Positions 11,940-23,850 of a DNA stretch of 64,000 bases are shown here, piece after piece (within the stretch, counting starts at the first letter, position 1; each line of letters begins with the position of its first letter). Source of the DNA: Eimeria necatrix (taxonomy: Eukaryota > Apicomplexa > Conoidasida > Eucoccidiorida > Eimeriidae); assembly GCF_000499385.1 (NCBI RefSeq), contig NW_013652353.1:1-64000 (forward strand), read 5' to 3'. Made by a program: the position numbers and the translations under genes. The notes beneath the pieces are model-generated. The model did no database searches. It was not told where the DNA came from and saw only the letters and a list, made by a program, of their open reading frames with translations.

Positions 11940-13110
11940 CACCTGGGAGGCTCTTTGCGTCTCCCTGTCTGGCGTCCCAGATTTTGATGGAGCCGTCGTA
12001 AGCCCCCGAAGCAAAACTTTGCATGTCTTCATCTGTAGATACACCCGGGGCCCCCAACCCCACAGGGGGCCCCTGGCCGCCCAGAGCTGCTTCTCCGTTG
12101 CGCAGCCAGCAGACAGCGGAGACTTCGGCCTGGTGTCTTTGAAGCAAAGAAGACAAACAAAAGAACTAAAACTCAAAGTAATTAATTAATTTCAAACAAC
12201 TTTTGCAAAAAAATTAATTAAAAACACTAATTTCAACTTCTGCAAAAAAAAGCAAGTCCACAGAACAAATGTGCACTTTTTGCGAAATAATAAATATTCA
12301 ACTTTTGCAAGGAGAAACAAATCAAAATAAATAAACATTCAACTTTTGCAACTTATTAATTTAAATGAATAAATGTTTAACTCCAAATTGCAAAGCATCA
12401 TTGAAAAGAAAGCCATCTGCGGTGTACGTACACCGCGTGCAAACTCCCACAAAGCCAAACACCCAAATGCACTTCGACTGTATCTACAGCACTTGAGTTT
12501 CAATTTAATCACTTAGCAGCACTTGAGTTTTAATTTAATAAGCAGTTTTGCTGCAGATCACGAGAAAAGCACTTGTGAAAGCGCATGCATGCGGGGCTGC
12601 TGCATGCGCATGCATGCAGAGCCGCTGCATGCATGCGCATGCAGCAGCCCGCATGCATGCGCATGCATGCATGCGCATGCATGCAGCAGCTGTGTTGCAG
12701 CTGCAGACCCGGTGAAGGTGGCGAGCCGCAGCAAAGGGTCCACGGAGTAAAGACTGAGGGTTTCGTCTCTGCTGCCGCAAACCACTTTCAAAGCTGCTGC
12801 AGTCTCGAGAGCATCCAAAGCCAAAATCCCATCCGTGTGCGCATTCACAATTGCTGCAGCTTCCAGCTGCTGCTGCTGCTGCTGCTGCTGCTCCTCAGCC
12901 CCAGGCGGCAGGCACCACACGAAAAACTCCCTGCAAACGCACGCCGCCCCACGCGCTGCAGCTGCAGCAGAAGCAGCAGCAGCGGCAGCAGCAGCAGCAG
13001 CGGCAGCAGCAGCAGCGGCAGCAGCTGCTGCTGCGGCAGCTTCTCCGCAGATGCAGCAGCAACAACCGCAAACCCTTGCGCAGCAAAGGCGCGTGCGAAG
13101 CCGCGCAGAC

Positions 13111-13200
<90 letters not shown>

Positions 13201-13937
13201 GTCTTGCCTGTGCCATCTGTCAAAGCCGAACACGCGGGACGCATTGGAAGAAAATACGAAATTAAGAATTAGGCGATGCACCAAATGACCTTCAATAGAC
13301 AACTGGGCCACTTCCTGAACAAGCCATAAAACCCACAAACCCTAAACCCTAAACCCTAAACCCTAAACCCTAGATCGCTGGTTTCCATACGCGTAGAGCA
13401 GCACTTCTTGCAGCACCAGGCCACTTAAGACATCCTATGCATGCGCATTTGCACAAAAGATGATGGAACAAAACGAAAATGTATTTAAAATGCATATTTA
13501 TAATGCACACTAATATAAAAGATGAATAAAATTCATTTAATTCAAACTTAGAGTGCAGAAAACAAGAAGTTCACAATGCGCATGCATCTGGGGTGTATGC
13601 GCACATCGGGAAAGCGGGAGCAGCGCGATCGCGCCTCAAAATAAACGAAAAAGGAAAATAAAAAGCGGAAAAGGAAGAAAAACAAAAAATAAAAACGAAT
13701 AAAAGTGAAATAAAAGGAAATAAAAGGCATTTTCGTGCAAGATCTCACGGTTTCGTTCAACATGTCGTACACCCTGTACTCGCAGGCGTCCGCCAACGCC
13801 CCCCCCTTCTTGCGGCGGCCCCGCCCGTTGCTGCTGGGCTCTGAAGAAAGGAAGCAGCAAGCCATGAGTCCGCTGGCTGCGTCCACGCTGCAGCCCAGCC
13901 ACGCGTTTCTGGGGAAGCAGCGGCATATTTCCCGCAC

Positions 13938-13973
<36 letters not shown>

Positions 13974-14528
13974 GCAGGCTGCGGAGGAGGCCGGGCTCGC
14001 CCCTAAGGCGGCCCCAGCGCCGCCCGCGCCCGCAGCAGCAGCAGCAGCAGCGCCGCGAGGGGCTGCTGCTGCGGGGTCGCAGCCGAGCCGCCTGCCCTCG
14101 CCCGCTGCAGCAGCAGCAGCAGCAGCAGCAGCAGCGTGCTTCATCGCCCCGCTCTTTCTGCCCTTGTTGCTGCCGCGGCGCCCCCCGCCGCCCCCACTGA
14201 CAAGGCTCTCGAGCTCCAACTCAAGAGAAGCCAAAGAAGAAATGCTGCCAGCAGCAGCACAAGAGGAAACGGGAGAAAGAGAAACAGCAGGGGGGGCCCC
14301 CCTGGGGCCCTGGCGGGGGCCCCCCTCGGTCCGGGGCCCCGGGGGGCCCCCCAGGGGCTCTATGACGCACAGGATCCTGTCTGCTGCAGCTATCAAGACT
14401 GCTGCCTTTGCATGCAGCGCTGCTGAGAGGCAGCGGCCAGCCCCTGGGGAGAAGAGGACCATTTGCTGCTGCGGGCCCTCGGCTGCGTCTGCTGCAGTGC
14501 GGTGAGAGGAGGCCGGCGAGGGCTCCAG

Positions 14529-14568
<40 letters not shown>

Positions 14569-15028
14569 AGGGGGGAGGGCGCGGCTGCGGGGGAGTGAGC
14601 TGGCTGCTGCAGCAGCGCAGCAGCAGCAGCGGCGGGGGGCGGCGAGGCCTCGGCCCTGGAGGCGTAGACGCCCTTGGGGTGTACAGACACCGCGAAAAGC
14701 CGGAGGCCCTCAGTGGGCACTGCAGCAAAAACACAATTTCCACTTCTCCACTTTTGCAAACTCCGCGCATTCCACAAGAACTGACAGCACCAGCCCTCGT
14801 GCCGGAACTCCCGGTACCCCGCAGCCGGCTCCCCGGGCTGCCACGCGCTGCCCTCCAGCTGCAGCTGCAGCCCCTGCTGCTGCTGCTGCAGCAGCCCCTG
14901 CTGCTGCTGCTGCAGCCCCTGCTGCTGCTGCTGCAGCAGCCCCTGCTGCTGCTGGGGGTGGAGCCCCTGCTGCTGGGGGTGGAGCCCCTGCTGGTGCTGG
15001 TGCAGCCCCTGCTGCTGGTGGCGCAGCC

Positions 15029-15065
<37 letters not shown>

Positions 15066-15319
15066 ACGGGGCAGCAGCAGGAAGCCGTCGCGGTCCACCT
15101 GGCGGTGGCAGCTGCTGCTGCAGGCCCCGCCGTAGGGCCACCACACGAAGCCGCTGGCCTCAAACCACTGCCGCCACAAAGGCTGCATGCGGGGGGCTCG
15201 AAGGGCGGCCCGCAGGTCTCTGCATGCAGCCCCAAAGCGGGAGGCGTCTGCTGCTGCTAGGAAGGGCAGCACGGCCAGCAGCACGTTTTCCCGCAGCAGC
15301 GCGTCCAGGCACCCGCCCC

Positions 15320-15360
<41 letters not shown>

Positions 15361-15427
15361 AGCCCCAGGGAACGTCCGACGGCCTCAGGAGGTGGTGAGA
15401 CTCCATCAGGATGCTGCGTGCTGCAGC
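10860..15427 (-). CDS. F-box/WD40-repeat protein (first exon not found)
   Basis: Exons, 5' to 3' on the minus strand, keep one frame: 15427-13749, 13314-13290, 12853-12709, 12136-11943, 11634-11531 and 10973-10860 (stop). They code for about 753 residues. An F-box-like helix region (ENVLLAVLPFLAAADASRF) follows a polyGln tract. Long Gln, Ala and Pro tracts interrupt the first propeller blades. Clear WD-type blades follow: IVNAHTDGILAL, GHQAEVSAVCWL with GAYDGSIKIWDAR, and SGDVDGVVK joined to LWDLRK. F-box/WD40 proteins are substrate receptors of SCF ubiquitin ligases; that role is inferred. The last intron appears to use a GC donor (AAG|GCAAGA). The intron between exons 13749 and 13314 holds a telomere-like repeat, and the next one a long CAG tract. 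The exon upstream of 15427 probably ends at a GTAAGC donor near 15,766, but I see no start codon there. Confidence 0.8.
12488..12539. repeat. Direct repeat of about 22 bases, two copies
   Basis: CAGCACTTGAGTTTYAATTTAAT occurs at 12488-12509 and again at about 12517-12539 with one base changed. It lies inside an intron of the F-box/WD40 gene. Confidence 0.75.
12580..12690. repeat. TGCATGC-rich palindromic cluster
   Basis: About 110 bases made largely of GCATGC, GCATGCAT and GCATGCGCATGC blocks. Both strands read nearly the same. It is intronic in the F-box/WD40 gene and about 20 bases from an exon end at 12709. Confidence 0.9.
13116..13199. repeat. Uninterrupted CAG tract, about 28 units
   Basis: The longest pure CAG/CTG run I see in the window. 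It lies in an intron of the minus-strand F-box/WD40 gene, where it reads as CTG. Confidence 0.95.
13337..13371. repeat. Telomere-like repeat, five AAACCCT units
   Basis: Five perfect AAACCCT units (TTTAGGG on the other strand), the plant and coccidian telomere unit. It is interstitial: it lies in the intron between exons 13749 and 13314 of the F-box/WD40 gene, so it is not a chromosome end. Confidence 0.95.
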
Positions 15428-15929
15428 CTGAGAGCAAACAGCAAGTGGAAACAAACTTCCACTCAGAGTGAACTCCGAAGTTGAACGAAAGCCCCGCAGG
15501 GGGCAGCAGCACTGACAGCAGAGGCCTAGAGCCCCTCAAAGAATCCGAAATATCGCGAAATAAACAAATAAAAAGCTGCACTGGCTGCTGCAGCAGCTGG
15601 GCAGCAGCAGCAGCAGCGTTCAGCTTCGCGATCCTGCTGTCTGGGGCTGTTCGCTGCAGCTTTCCCACTTCCGCAGCTTCTGCTGCAGTTGTAAGAACTG
15701 GAATCGGAGGCGCATGCGCTGCTGCATGCGCGCATGCATCCAGAGGAGTCCTCAGGCTGGGCTTACCGGCAGACAAGGCGGAGGGGAGAACTTGTTCTGC
15801 GCGTGGGCGCTGCTGCTGCTCCTACTGCAGCAGTTTTGCTGCTGCAGCCCAGTGCGCAGAGCTGCGATCAAGTATGCGTACACTTTAAGACAGGAGAAGG
15901 CGCCGCCGAAAGAATGAATACCTTAGAAA

Positions 15930-17586
15930 AAAGCGGCAACGTCGCCCGTTTGCCACTTGCGGGGAACTGCTGAGAAACCCTTCCGGGTGCCACGGCAGCC
16001 AAAACCCCCCAAAAACCTCACTTTATTTACGGATGAGAAACAGCCTCAGTTGCTACTGGGGCTTGTCTGGCACTGTTTCTGCAGGACGGTCTTCTGCGCC
16101 ATGCCTTGCAGAGCGCCGCATGCGTGCACGAGCACAGCCCGACGTCGACAAGCAAAAAATAGCTATAATGTTCCATTAAAATGGAAAGTAAAACACTGAA
16201 ATGAATTTTTCCCGCCGAAATTCCCCGGATTTCCACGAGGAATCCCCCAAAAGCTCCTGAGCGACCAGCGCATTGGAACTCCTGAGCCCTCCGGCAAATT
16301 TGCAAAAACAGCTCAAGAGCGTTCGTAAATGCATTCAGTCACCAAACTCGACAGTGGAGCCACTTAGTGATTTGTAACCAGTCAATGAATTACTAAACCA
16401 CAATCAGCAACAGCAATATTTCTACGTCAGATGGACTTCGCCTCCAAGCGAAAGAAATAGCCGACGGGCAGTTCGTGAAATGACAGTCATTAAGAGTTAT
16501 ATTCTTCTGTTCGGGATTTTAAAAAGCTTCACGAAATAACCTTTCTGTTATTGTTTCGTTTCACTCCAGTGGCCCATGCTGTTCATGTCAGGGTTGCTTC
16601 TTTCACTGAGTACAGGACGAGTAAAAATCTGACGCGGAGGGAAATCATCCAGTGCCTCATTTGTTCATGCTGCCAGACAGTAGATGAAAATTGAGTAAGG
16701 AACAAAGGCACGAATCTGAGGATATCCTAGAGGGATTATTGAAGCGTTAACGATCGAATTCCGAAAGGGTCTACATAGGGTCCACAACTGCTGTTGCTTT
16801 TGCTGGGTCTATGCAGAACGAAGCATCCAAACCTGTGGACTTAGAGTATATTCCTATCCACCGCTACTATGAACTGAATGTACTCTCCCTTCTAAAACCT
16901 GCATTGCTGCTGTCGGTCATGTCTGTATCTAGTGGCTTGCCGAGCACTTGTCTTCCGTGTTGCGTTCACACTGGGGAGGAGAACAGGACTTCGAAGCCTT
17001 TAAAAAGACAAATAAAATATGTAAATCGTCTGTCAACTGGTGAACTAGCTCCATGAGCCACTGAAAAGAATACGCCACCATAGAAGGGGCTCCTTAGCGA
17101 CAGCCCTGGGAGCTGACACCTTTTGAAACGGAACCCCAACTATTTAGAAATCAAAGCTGAGTATCTAACACCTAAAACCTTAAGCCAACAAACGTTAGGA
17201 AGCGGGCCCGAAGATTTGTTGCAAACAGCACACTATTCAACAAACGCTGCCGAGTTAACGGCAAGACGCGGATAGCAGAAGCCGCAGCACCAGCTGGTCA
17301 CGTATTGTGTCTATCCATTAACTGCTTGATTTCAGGACACACAAAACGCCACGCCGGTCTCGTCCCATAAGCGCAAATGTCACGAGTGACAAATTGTTCT
17401 ATGGGCTTGAAGCTGCTTCGAAGTCAGTGGCCTCTTGTGTGCACCATATACTGATGCCACGGGTGGAACAAGAGAAATAGAAATGAACTTCACGCATGCA
17501 CACGAACATCGTGTACATCTCAACGGTCTGACTGTAATAAGCACAAGGCAACACTCCTACGCAACAAAACGGAAAATAGACACTTC
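15930..17586. other. Intergenic; transition to repeat-poor DNA
   Basis: No gene recognised. CAG/CTG tracts stop at about 15,850. From here on, base composition is balanced and short repeats are rare. The 5' exon of the F-box/WD40 gene may lie in the first few hundred bases. Confidence 0.55.
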
Positions 17587-18805
17587 TCAATTCAGTCCAA
17601 GTTCCCTCGCCTCCACAGCTTCCATAATTGCGAGGAGCCTTTGCATAAGCCGCTCAAGACCTTCCATGTGGGTTTCTGTCTTTCGCATCCACTGCTCGAC
17701 AACGTGCTGCTGCAAGAGCTGGCTGCTTTCATTCGAGTCCCCCTCATGGCGCCTGGCGCTGCGAAGGTGTTGTCCAGGAAAGAAGCTTTGTTCTCGGTCC
17801 CTGGACTCTGCAAGTGAATTCGCATGCAAAGACCAGTCAGAGGCAATGGGGGGCCCGGTGTTGTGGCCTTGATCGGCCCCGCTGCTTCGCAAGAACGGCC
17901 TGGGGGGAAGCGTGGGGCCCCTTTGAGCCTCCGTTGCAAAGGCTGAAGGCCGGCTGCTGCCAGCGCCTGCAACTGCACCACCAGAGGCGTTTCTGTCAGC
18001 AAAAAACGGAAACTGCCCATAGCCACCATCAGCCCACGTCTCCGCAGGGTATCTGGGGGGGCTTGTCAAGTCTAGCATAGCATCCCGCGCAGCGTTCGAC
18101 CGAAGCGCAGACATTGGCGCTCCAGCCCCGTATGCATGTATGGGCGAGTTGACGTGCAGCTGGCGCTGCGCAGAATATCCTGACGGTCTTGGGGGACCCT
18201 CTTCAGACAGGACTGCCCTTAGAGGGAATTCTGCTGAGCACAGCAAAGCAAAGTGAAAAGGCACAACTGCTGCCGTTCTGGGCTGACGTCTTCGTGGTCG
18301 CCCGTCATTCTAAGAAAACTGTGTGTGCAAATTTGTCTGCGTTTTCTCATAGTTACATGCACGAGCACAGCAGGTGAATATGCATGCATTTGCACTTTGC
18401 AATCGGATTTCTACGCGCAGTGGCTCCCCTTGTCACACTTACCCCTAGGGGGGCGCTCCATTTGAATAGGAGTCGGGTGTCCGCTTCTGTTGAACGCTGA
18501 GGGTTCCAACAGCGCGTGAGCCGATCGTTGGCAGTACTGTTGTCTTTCATCGAGGTTGTGCAGCGAGCTGACTGTCTCGGCTTGAGTGCTAGAAGGAAAA
18601 GACAGGGGATCTGTCTGGTGAGACCTCTCGCTTGCAGCGCCTTCAGCGCGCCCGGATCCAGGGCTTGCATACTCAACCGTGCTTTGAGTTTGAGCTCCCC
18701 TTCGTGGAAACGAAGGGCGCGTAGTAACCAAGAGGCTGCTGGTTGCGTGAGGACCGTCGCGGGCAGTGAGCTGCGGGCGGGGGTCGTGCAGGAAGGGCAC
18801 TGGAC

Positions 18806-18836
<31 letters not shown>

Positions 18837-21176
18837 GTGCATTGCCAGCTGCCGCTGCTCATACAGTCCTACTTGGCCACTTTGCGGAAACCCACCGTAT
18901 CCATCTGTCCAGCGCCGCCTGTTAAAGTCGGTTCGCTGGCACCGGGATGCTGGAAACTGAGGCAGCGTTGTAAGCATGCTTCTCAAAAAGACATGAGTTG
19001 GAGGCTGTCGCTCCAAGGCCGCAGTCTCAGGGGTTTCTACTGTACCCCAACAAGACGCTGCGGCCCGCATTCCAGTCACTAGCGGACTTGGTGGATCGTC
19101 TGAGTTCCGACGACCTCGCGACCCAAGCTGGGTAGTGGAAAGTTGTGATTGCACGTCTTGAGAGGGCAGGGACCCCGTATTTCCTGTCGCCCCTGGAGGC
19201 TGCAGCGGCGTTTCGCCCTGTAGCCCCTGTTCATTTAAGGCAATCGGAGATAAACAACAGCCAACGGAGAGAGGCTCGTTGAGATAGCTAAGTCCGCTGT
19301 CCACAGCATGGGCGGCGCTCCCAGCCTCCTGGGGAAGGTCGCATGGCTGCCCTTCATTCCCCAAATCCTCAGTTGCCTCCGGCTGTGGCTCCACCCATGG
19401 GCCTCTTCCAGCGGGTACGGACTGCGTTTGGAGGTTTCCATCGCAAGGCCTCCCATGCAAGTTGAGACTCCCGTCCGCTGGATTCGGCGCGGCTGCACCA
19501 ACCGCTGCAGGTTCATCCTCTTCCACTTGCGGGGCTGAAGCCCCCAAGTCCTCGTCTTCACTTTCAAAAGGTACAGCCAGGACTAGCGCAGCTAGCCCAG
19601 CCGGACCTTCCCTCTGGTTCTCTGCAGTGTTTCCCGTGGCAGAATCCTCTTCTGCAGAGGAGCTTCCGGGCTCTTCCGAGTCGTCTGTATGCGAGGATGC
19701 AGGGGGAGTTGAGGGAACAAATAGTGCTTCCAGCCTTCCAGATGCAAGTATGCACTCCTCAGGACACCCGGGGCCCCTGGCGCTGCTGGCTAGAGGAGCA
19801 GGATCGTCTTCTGCACTTTCGGACTCTTCTCTCCGCTGAGCCGCCTCATTTGCCTCCTCTTCCAGCAACGCTCGGATGCGGCGAACTGCAGCAGAAGCGG
19901 CTGAGTGCAGATTCGCGCCGTCAAGCTGTTCGCGCTGACGAGGGGCTTCCGGGTCGGAACTTGCTGCTGATGAAGAGAGGGTGGAAGCCTGTTCCTGCTG
20001 CAGTGGTTGCTCGCGCTGCTCGCTGCTGCTAGCCTGCAGCAATACCACTTCCGCATTCTCCGCTGCAGCAACTCCGTCGCTGCCACTGAAGCCGGAGTCA
20101 CTGCTACAGACAGCAGGTGAGCCAGCAGGCATGGAGTCCGTGCTGTGTTGACTCTGTGGGCTCTGGGAGCTGTCGGAAGGCTGAGAGGCACTCGGAGCAG
20201 CAATGACGATAACGTCTTTGAAGCTTCCTTCAGAGAGCAACTGGAGAAGCAGGCTAGCAACTGGCAGTTCTTCGCTGCTCTCCAGCAGCCGCGCCGACTC
20301 CTTGGTCGACGCAAAAGCCTGATGCAACAGAGCACGAATACGAGTCGGGTGAGTGGACGTCTGGGGCGGCTGTGCACAAGGGTTCCAGAAAGACAGACTG
20401 GAGAAGATGATTGGCTACAAAACTGGCAAATAAGACCGCAGTAAGCGAATCATAGTCAGGGGAGGCCAACCCGTTACAGTCCCTACAGAAACAGCCAACC
20501 GAAGCTAGCATGCAGTACAGCGCAGCGTGACGCTACAGTTCTTCCCACTCCCTTCTAATCCCTCATCCTACAGCGGTTCGTTTCGCGTGGCCTTTGCGGT
20601 GTTGCCTCTACAAGGGAAAGATCAGGCGGGGCTCACATGAAGCAGTAAGCGCTCCACCAACCGGGACACTGGGGGGTGTATTAAGCCGTAAGCGCTGAGA
20701 AGCTGTGGCCAGCTGGTGTTGGAACTCAAAAGTAGAGGCGTAGCAGCGAGAGGCCCCTCCTGGGTGTCTGCATGACCTTCGCCATCCGCCTGCTGGGTGC
20801 AACCTACCCCTGTTCCGGGCCCACCTTCTCTGCCTGGCGGCTCGTCGGCACCCCCCTGCCCACGGGAGCCTTCGTTCTCCCTGATAACTTCAGTGGAAAT
20901 ATTTACTTCGTCCTCATGACTACCCTTTAGGTGCGCATTCGGCTGTTGAATGCCTGGGGGTGATACGCCGTCATCTTCGTCCTCGGGAGGATCAAGTTGG
21001 GGCCCCCCACGAACTTTGTGGATTCGGGAAACTAGAAAAGCCAATTCCATGCCAACCTGTAGACTAACTGGGCACAAGCAGGCTTGAGAAGGCACACAGT
21101 GAGGCATGGACGGGACCGTTGCCGGATCTGACGAACCTTCCGCAGCTGTGCTACTCTTGTCCTCATGGCGATTCAT
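17587..21176 (-). CDS. Uncharacterised 1,033-residue protein
   Basis: Three exons with consistent phase: 21176-20637, 20360-18443 and 18230-17587, with introns of 276 and 212 bases. The start ATG gives MNRHEDKSS; the stop follows ELGLN. The N-terminal half has hydrophobic helical stretches (WPQLLSAYGLIHPPVSRLVE and RIRALLHQAFAST, joined across the first intron). The middle is Ser/Glu/Pro-rich and looks disordered. One polyGln tract sits near residue 690. The C-terminus is a predicted coiled coil (VEQWMRKTETHMEGLERLMQ). I see no catalytic motif and do not recognise a family. The gene model is firm because all three phases close on one frame without internal stops. Confidence 0.75.
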
Positions 21177-23850
21177 TGTGAGCAAATAAACATCCACGAC
21201 CCTTCTAAATGACAATCCTGCCGAGAAGCGGGGAAAATGAGCGTCAGCGCGAAAGAAGAGAGTCCCAGAACTTGGGTGTCGCGAAGACAGCGCCCAAGCT
21301 GCTGCATGGCCCGTTCGGAAGTCCAGCCTCACTGGAAAGCAACAGAACAATGCAGACTAATCCCAAAGAGACTCTATGAGCAGCCTCTGCCTTACTCGGA
21401 GCGCCAGGAACAGTGGGGAAAGGATGGGGTGAATGGGGTGAATGTCTCCCCATTTGGCTCACCGGTGGTCCATTGGTTCGGACGTGTGCATAGGGCTGTG
21501 TTACACCTCTACTGACAATTTTTATGACTCTGCTGAAAGAAGAAAAATGCTTTGCTTGCGTTGTGGGCTCGATCGAAAGTATTGTAACCAAACGGAAGCC
21601 CTGAGCATCGACAGCCGTGTGTGTTGAGGAAGAGCGTGTGATCCCGTCACGCATTAGCATGCGGCCTAAATTTCAGCCCCCACCCAGAAATTCAGGGTCA
21701 AATGTAGATGCTACTTTATGCCTCAAAATGTTGAAGTGGATCAGGCAGCTTTCGCCTGTTGGCAAGCTCTGCTGTTTGACTCGGGCCAGGTAGGGGGACT
21801 GACAGGTTACAAGGGAGCAGAAGGGATAATGATTGAATTGTATGTCTTTTACCTTGAACTTCTGTCAAGAAACGGTTCATCCTATATAATTTTGGAACGA
21901 ACCTTCACTGTAGATGGAGTTCTGCGTAAGGCTCACGTAGACAATCGTGTGTACGAAAGCAGGACGTTCCAGAGTCGGAGGTGATTCGTTTATAACGTAA
22001 CTGACAGCTCTAATTGATGCCGAGTGGAGTGCTGCTGAGTGCTCTTTCACTTCCTGCGAAGCCGGTCGCATCCCGTGGCCAGCAAAGGGTGCCGGACAAT
22101 GTACCGAGAGCAGAAGAATTGTGGCCTGGCTCACAGAACTCTGCCAGACAAATAAAGCACCCGCACAGCTTTTTACTAGCAGCTTTGCCCTAGCACTGAG
22201 TGTTTACACAAAAGCGCTCAGGGAGCACAAAGAAATGGAACAGACACACCAGAAGGGCCCGCACCCTGCAGCAATCGTCAGCGCAGAAATGCCTGTGACA
22301 TTTCACGCAGCAGTACCAAATGCCTCGCTGATAATGCGCTGTGAGTTCTCACTAGAATCCAGCACAGCAATAGAGGCAAGAGAAAGAATAATAGGCCTCA
22401 TCTGGGAAACGACGCGGCTAGGAAGCTTAAGTTCTTTGTTGCAAGTCCTGATCACTGACTCGCTAGATATCCTCATTTTGCCACTTGGCGCCGGTTCGCA
22501 ATGCTGCGCGCTGAGGAAATGGGAGGCCCTTAAGTTATGCTCGATATGAACGAAAGGGCCTCCCATTTCCTCGTTTGTTAAGTTATGCTCGATATGAACG
22601 AAACCTTTTACGTAAGCAAAAGCATTATTGCTCCCTTCGCTTTCCTGCAGTGCACATTTGCTTTTCCAGTGTACCCCTCGTAACCACCTTGCGTGAAGCA
22701 TCTCACTAGCAGCCTTCTAGTAGTCTGCATTCACGCTTAGGCGATGCGCCTTTGACCATTACTCTTAAGGCAGAAGAATCCTCAAGCACAAATGCGTAGG
22801 CGCTTGTTTATATAGAGAGCATTGTCTTCCATCAGAGGGAAAAACGTTCGGTCTTTTTGGGTTACAAGCTAACATGATGTGATATTGAACGAAAAATATG
22901 CAATACTGAACCCGGATTCTGAACTCTTCACCCCTAAGGGCTGAGCTTTTCGTCCGGCTGTCCTTACATGCATCTCTCCAGAAAAGCCCTCCTAGGCCAA
23001 ACACTTCGACGCAGCATTAGTGAAGAAGCGGAAAAGAGCCAGCTTAAAGGCTGCTAAGCTGCTATGTCCCAGACAGTGCCAAAATAATAATAAGGAAAGC
23101 GACAAGCGGTCACACTATTGCCCCCAATTGGTCTACTGTGAAGGCGGGAACTTTCTTTTCCGCCATCGCACTGAAATCACAGCTGCGGAAGGCTCGTAGG
23201 ACATCACTTGTGAGATACACGGCTTGTGGCTATTCAATACTGGGAAAGACGAACGCTCTGTAAATTTGGAGCATGGCTCATAGCTTGTTAACTGTTGCTC
23301 GATCGAGAAAGCCACGAAAATGCAGGCCTGTTTAACTCTGCCGGATGTTGCAGCATGCTCAGTGGGCTGGAGATAATCATCTGCACGCGGGGTCACGCTG
23401 CAACTAGTGAGATCCCTCCTTCGCTGGTTGCTGAAGGCCAGTGTAGCGCTACGGGAATTTGACTACGAAGGCCTCAAAGCCAAAGCTCCTAGCTTTGAAG
23501 AGGACAGTTCCACACGTGCCAGTCGCAACAAACGGTTGCATCGAAGTTGGTGTTGTGGTAAACTCTGCTGGACTCTGTATTTCAACTTTTGAGCTCAGCT
23601 TCAGGCTAGTAGCCGACAGAGCTGCGCGCTCTTTGAACTACCTGCAGACTGAAAAGCTAGCTACAGGATGAATTAAGGCACCAGGCTCACAAGGTTGGGA
23701 TAGATGAGTGGACAGAACTTCGATGCGGTTTCGCTGACCTAATTTAGAATTAATTACTGAACAGCCGGACACCTGCAAATACTTTCCAAAAACAAGAGAC
23801 TGCCCCTCAGTGGAACACAAAAAATTCACTGTATGTCACGTGAACTTCAA
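21177..23850. other. Intergenic
   Basis: No supported gene. Short open frames on both strands lack family motifs or phase-compatible partners. The notable structure is the hairpin with direct repeats at 22,513-22,603. Confidence 0.5.
22513..22603. repeat. Perfect 18-base inverted repeat with 26-base direct repeat
   Basis: Arms 22513-22530 and 22555-22572 are exact reverse complements (GAGGAAATGGGAGGCCCT). The 24-base loop plus one flanking base on each side, TTAAGTTATGCTCGATATGA continuing ACGAAA, is repeated exactly at 22578-22603, just outside the right arm. Confidence 0.95.

Noticed and set aside
12835..13288. Overlapping poly-Gln, poly-Ala and poly-Ser frames
   Set aside because: They lie in introns of the better-supported F-box/WD40 gene and are open in all frames because CAG repeats contain no stops.
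13337..13371. A true chromosome end
   Set aside because: Only five units, flanked on both sides by exons of one gene.
22121..22549. 142-residue plus-strand open frame
   Set aside because: No family features, partly overlaps the hairpin arm, and no flanking splice partner.
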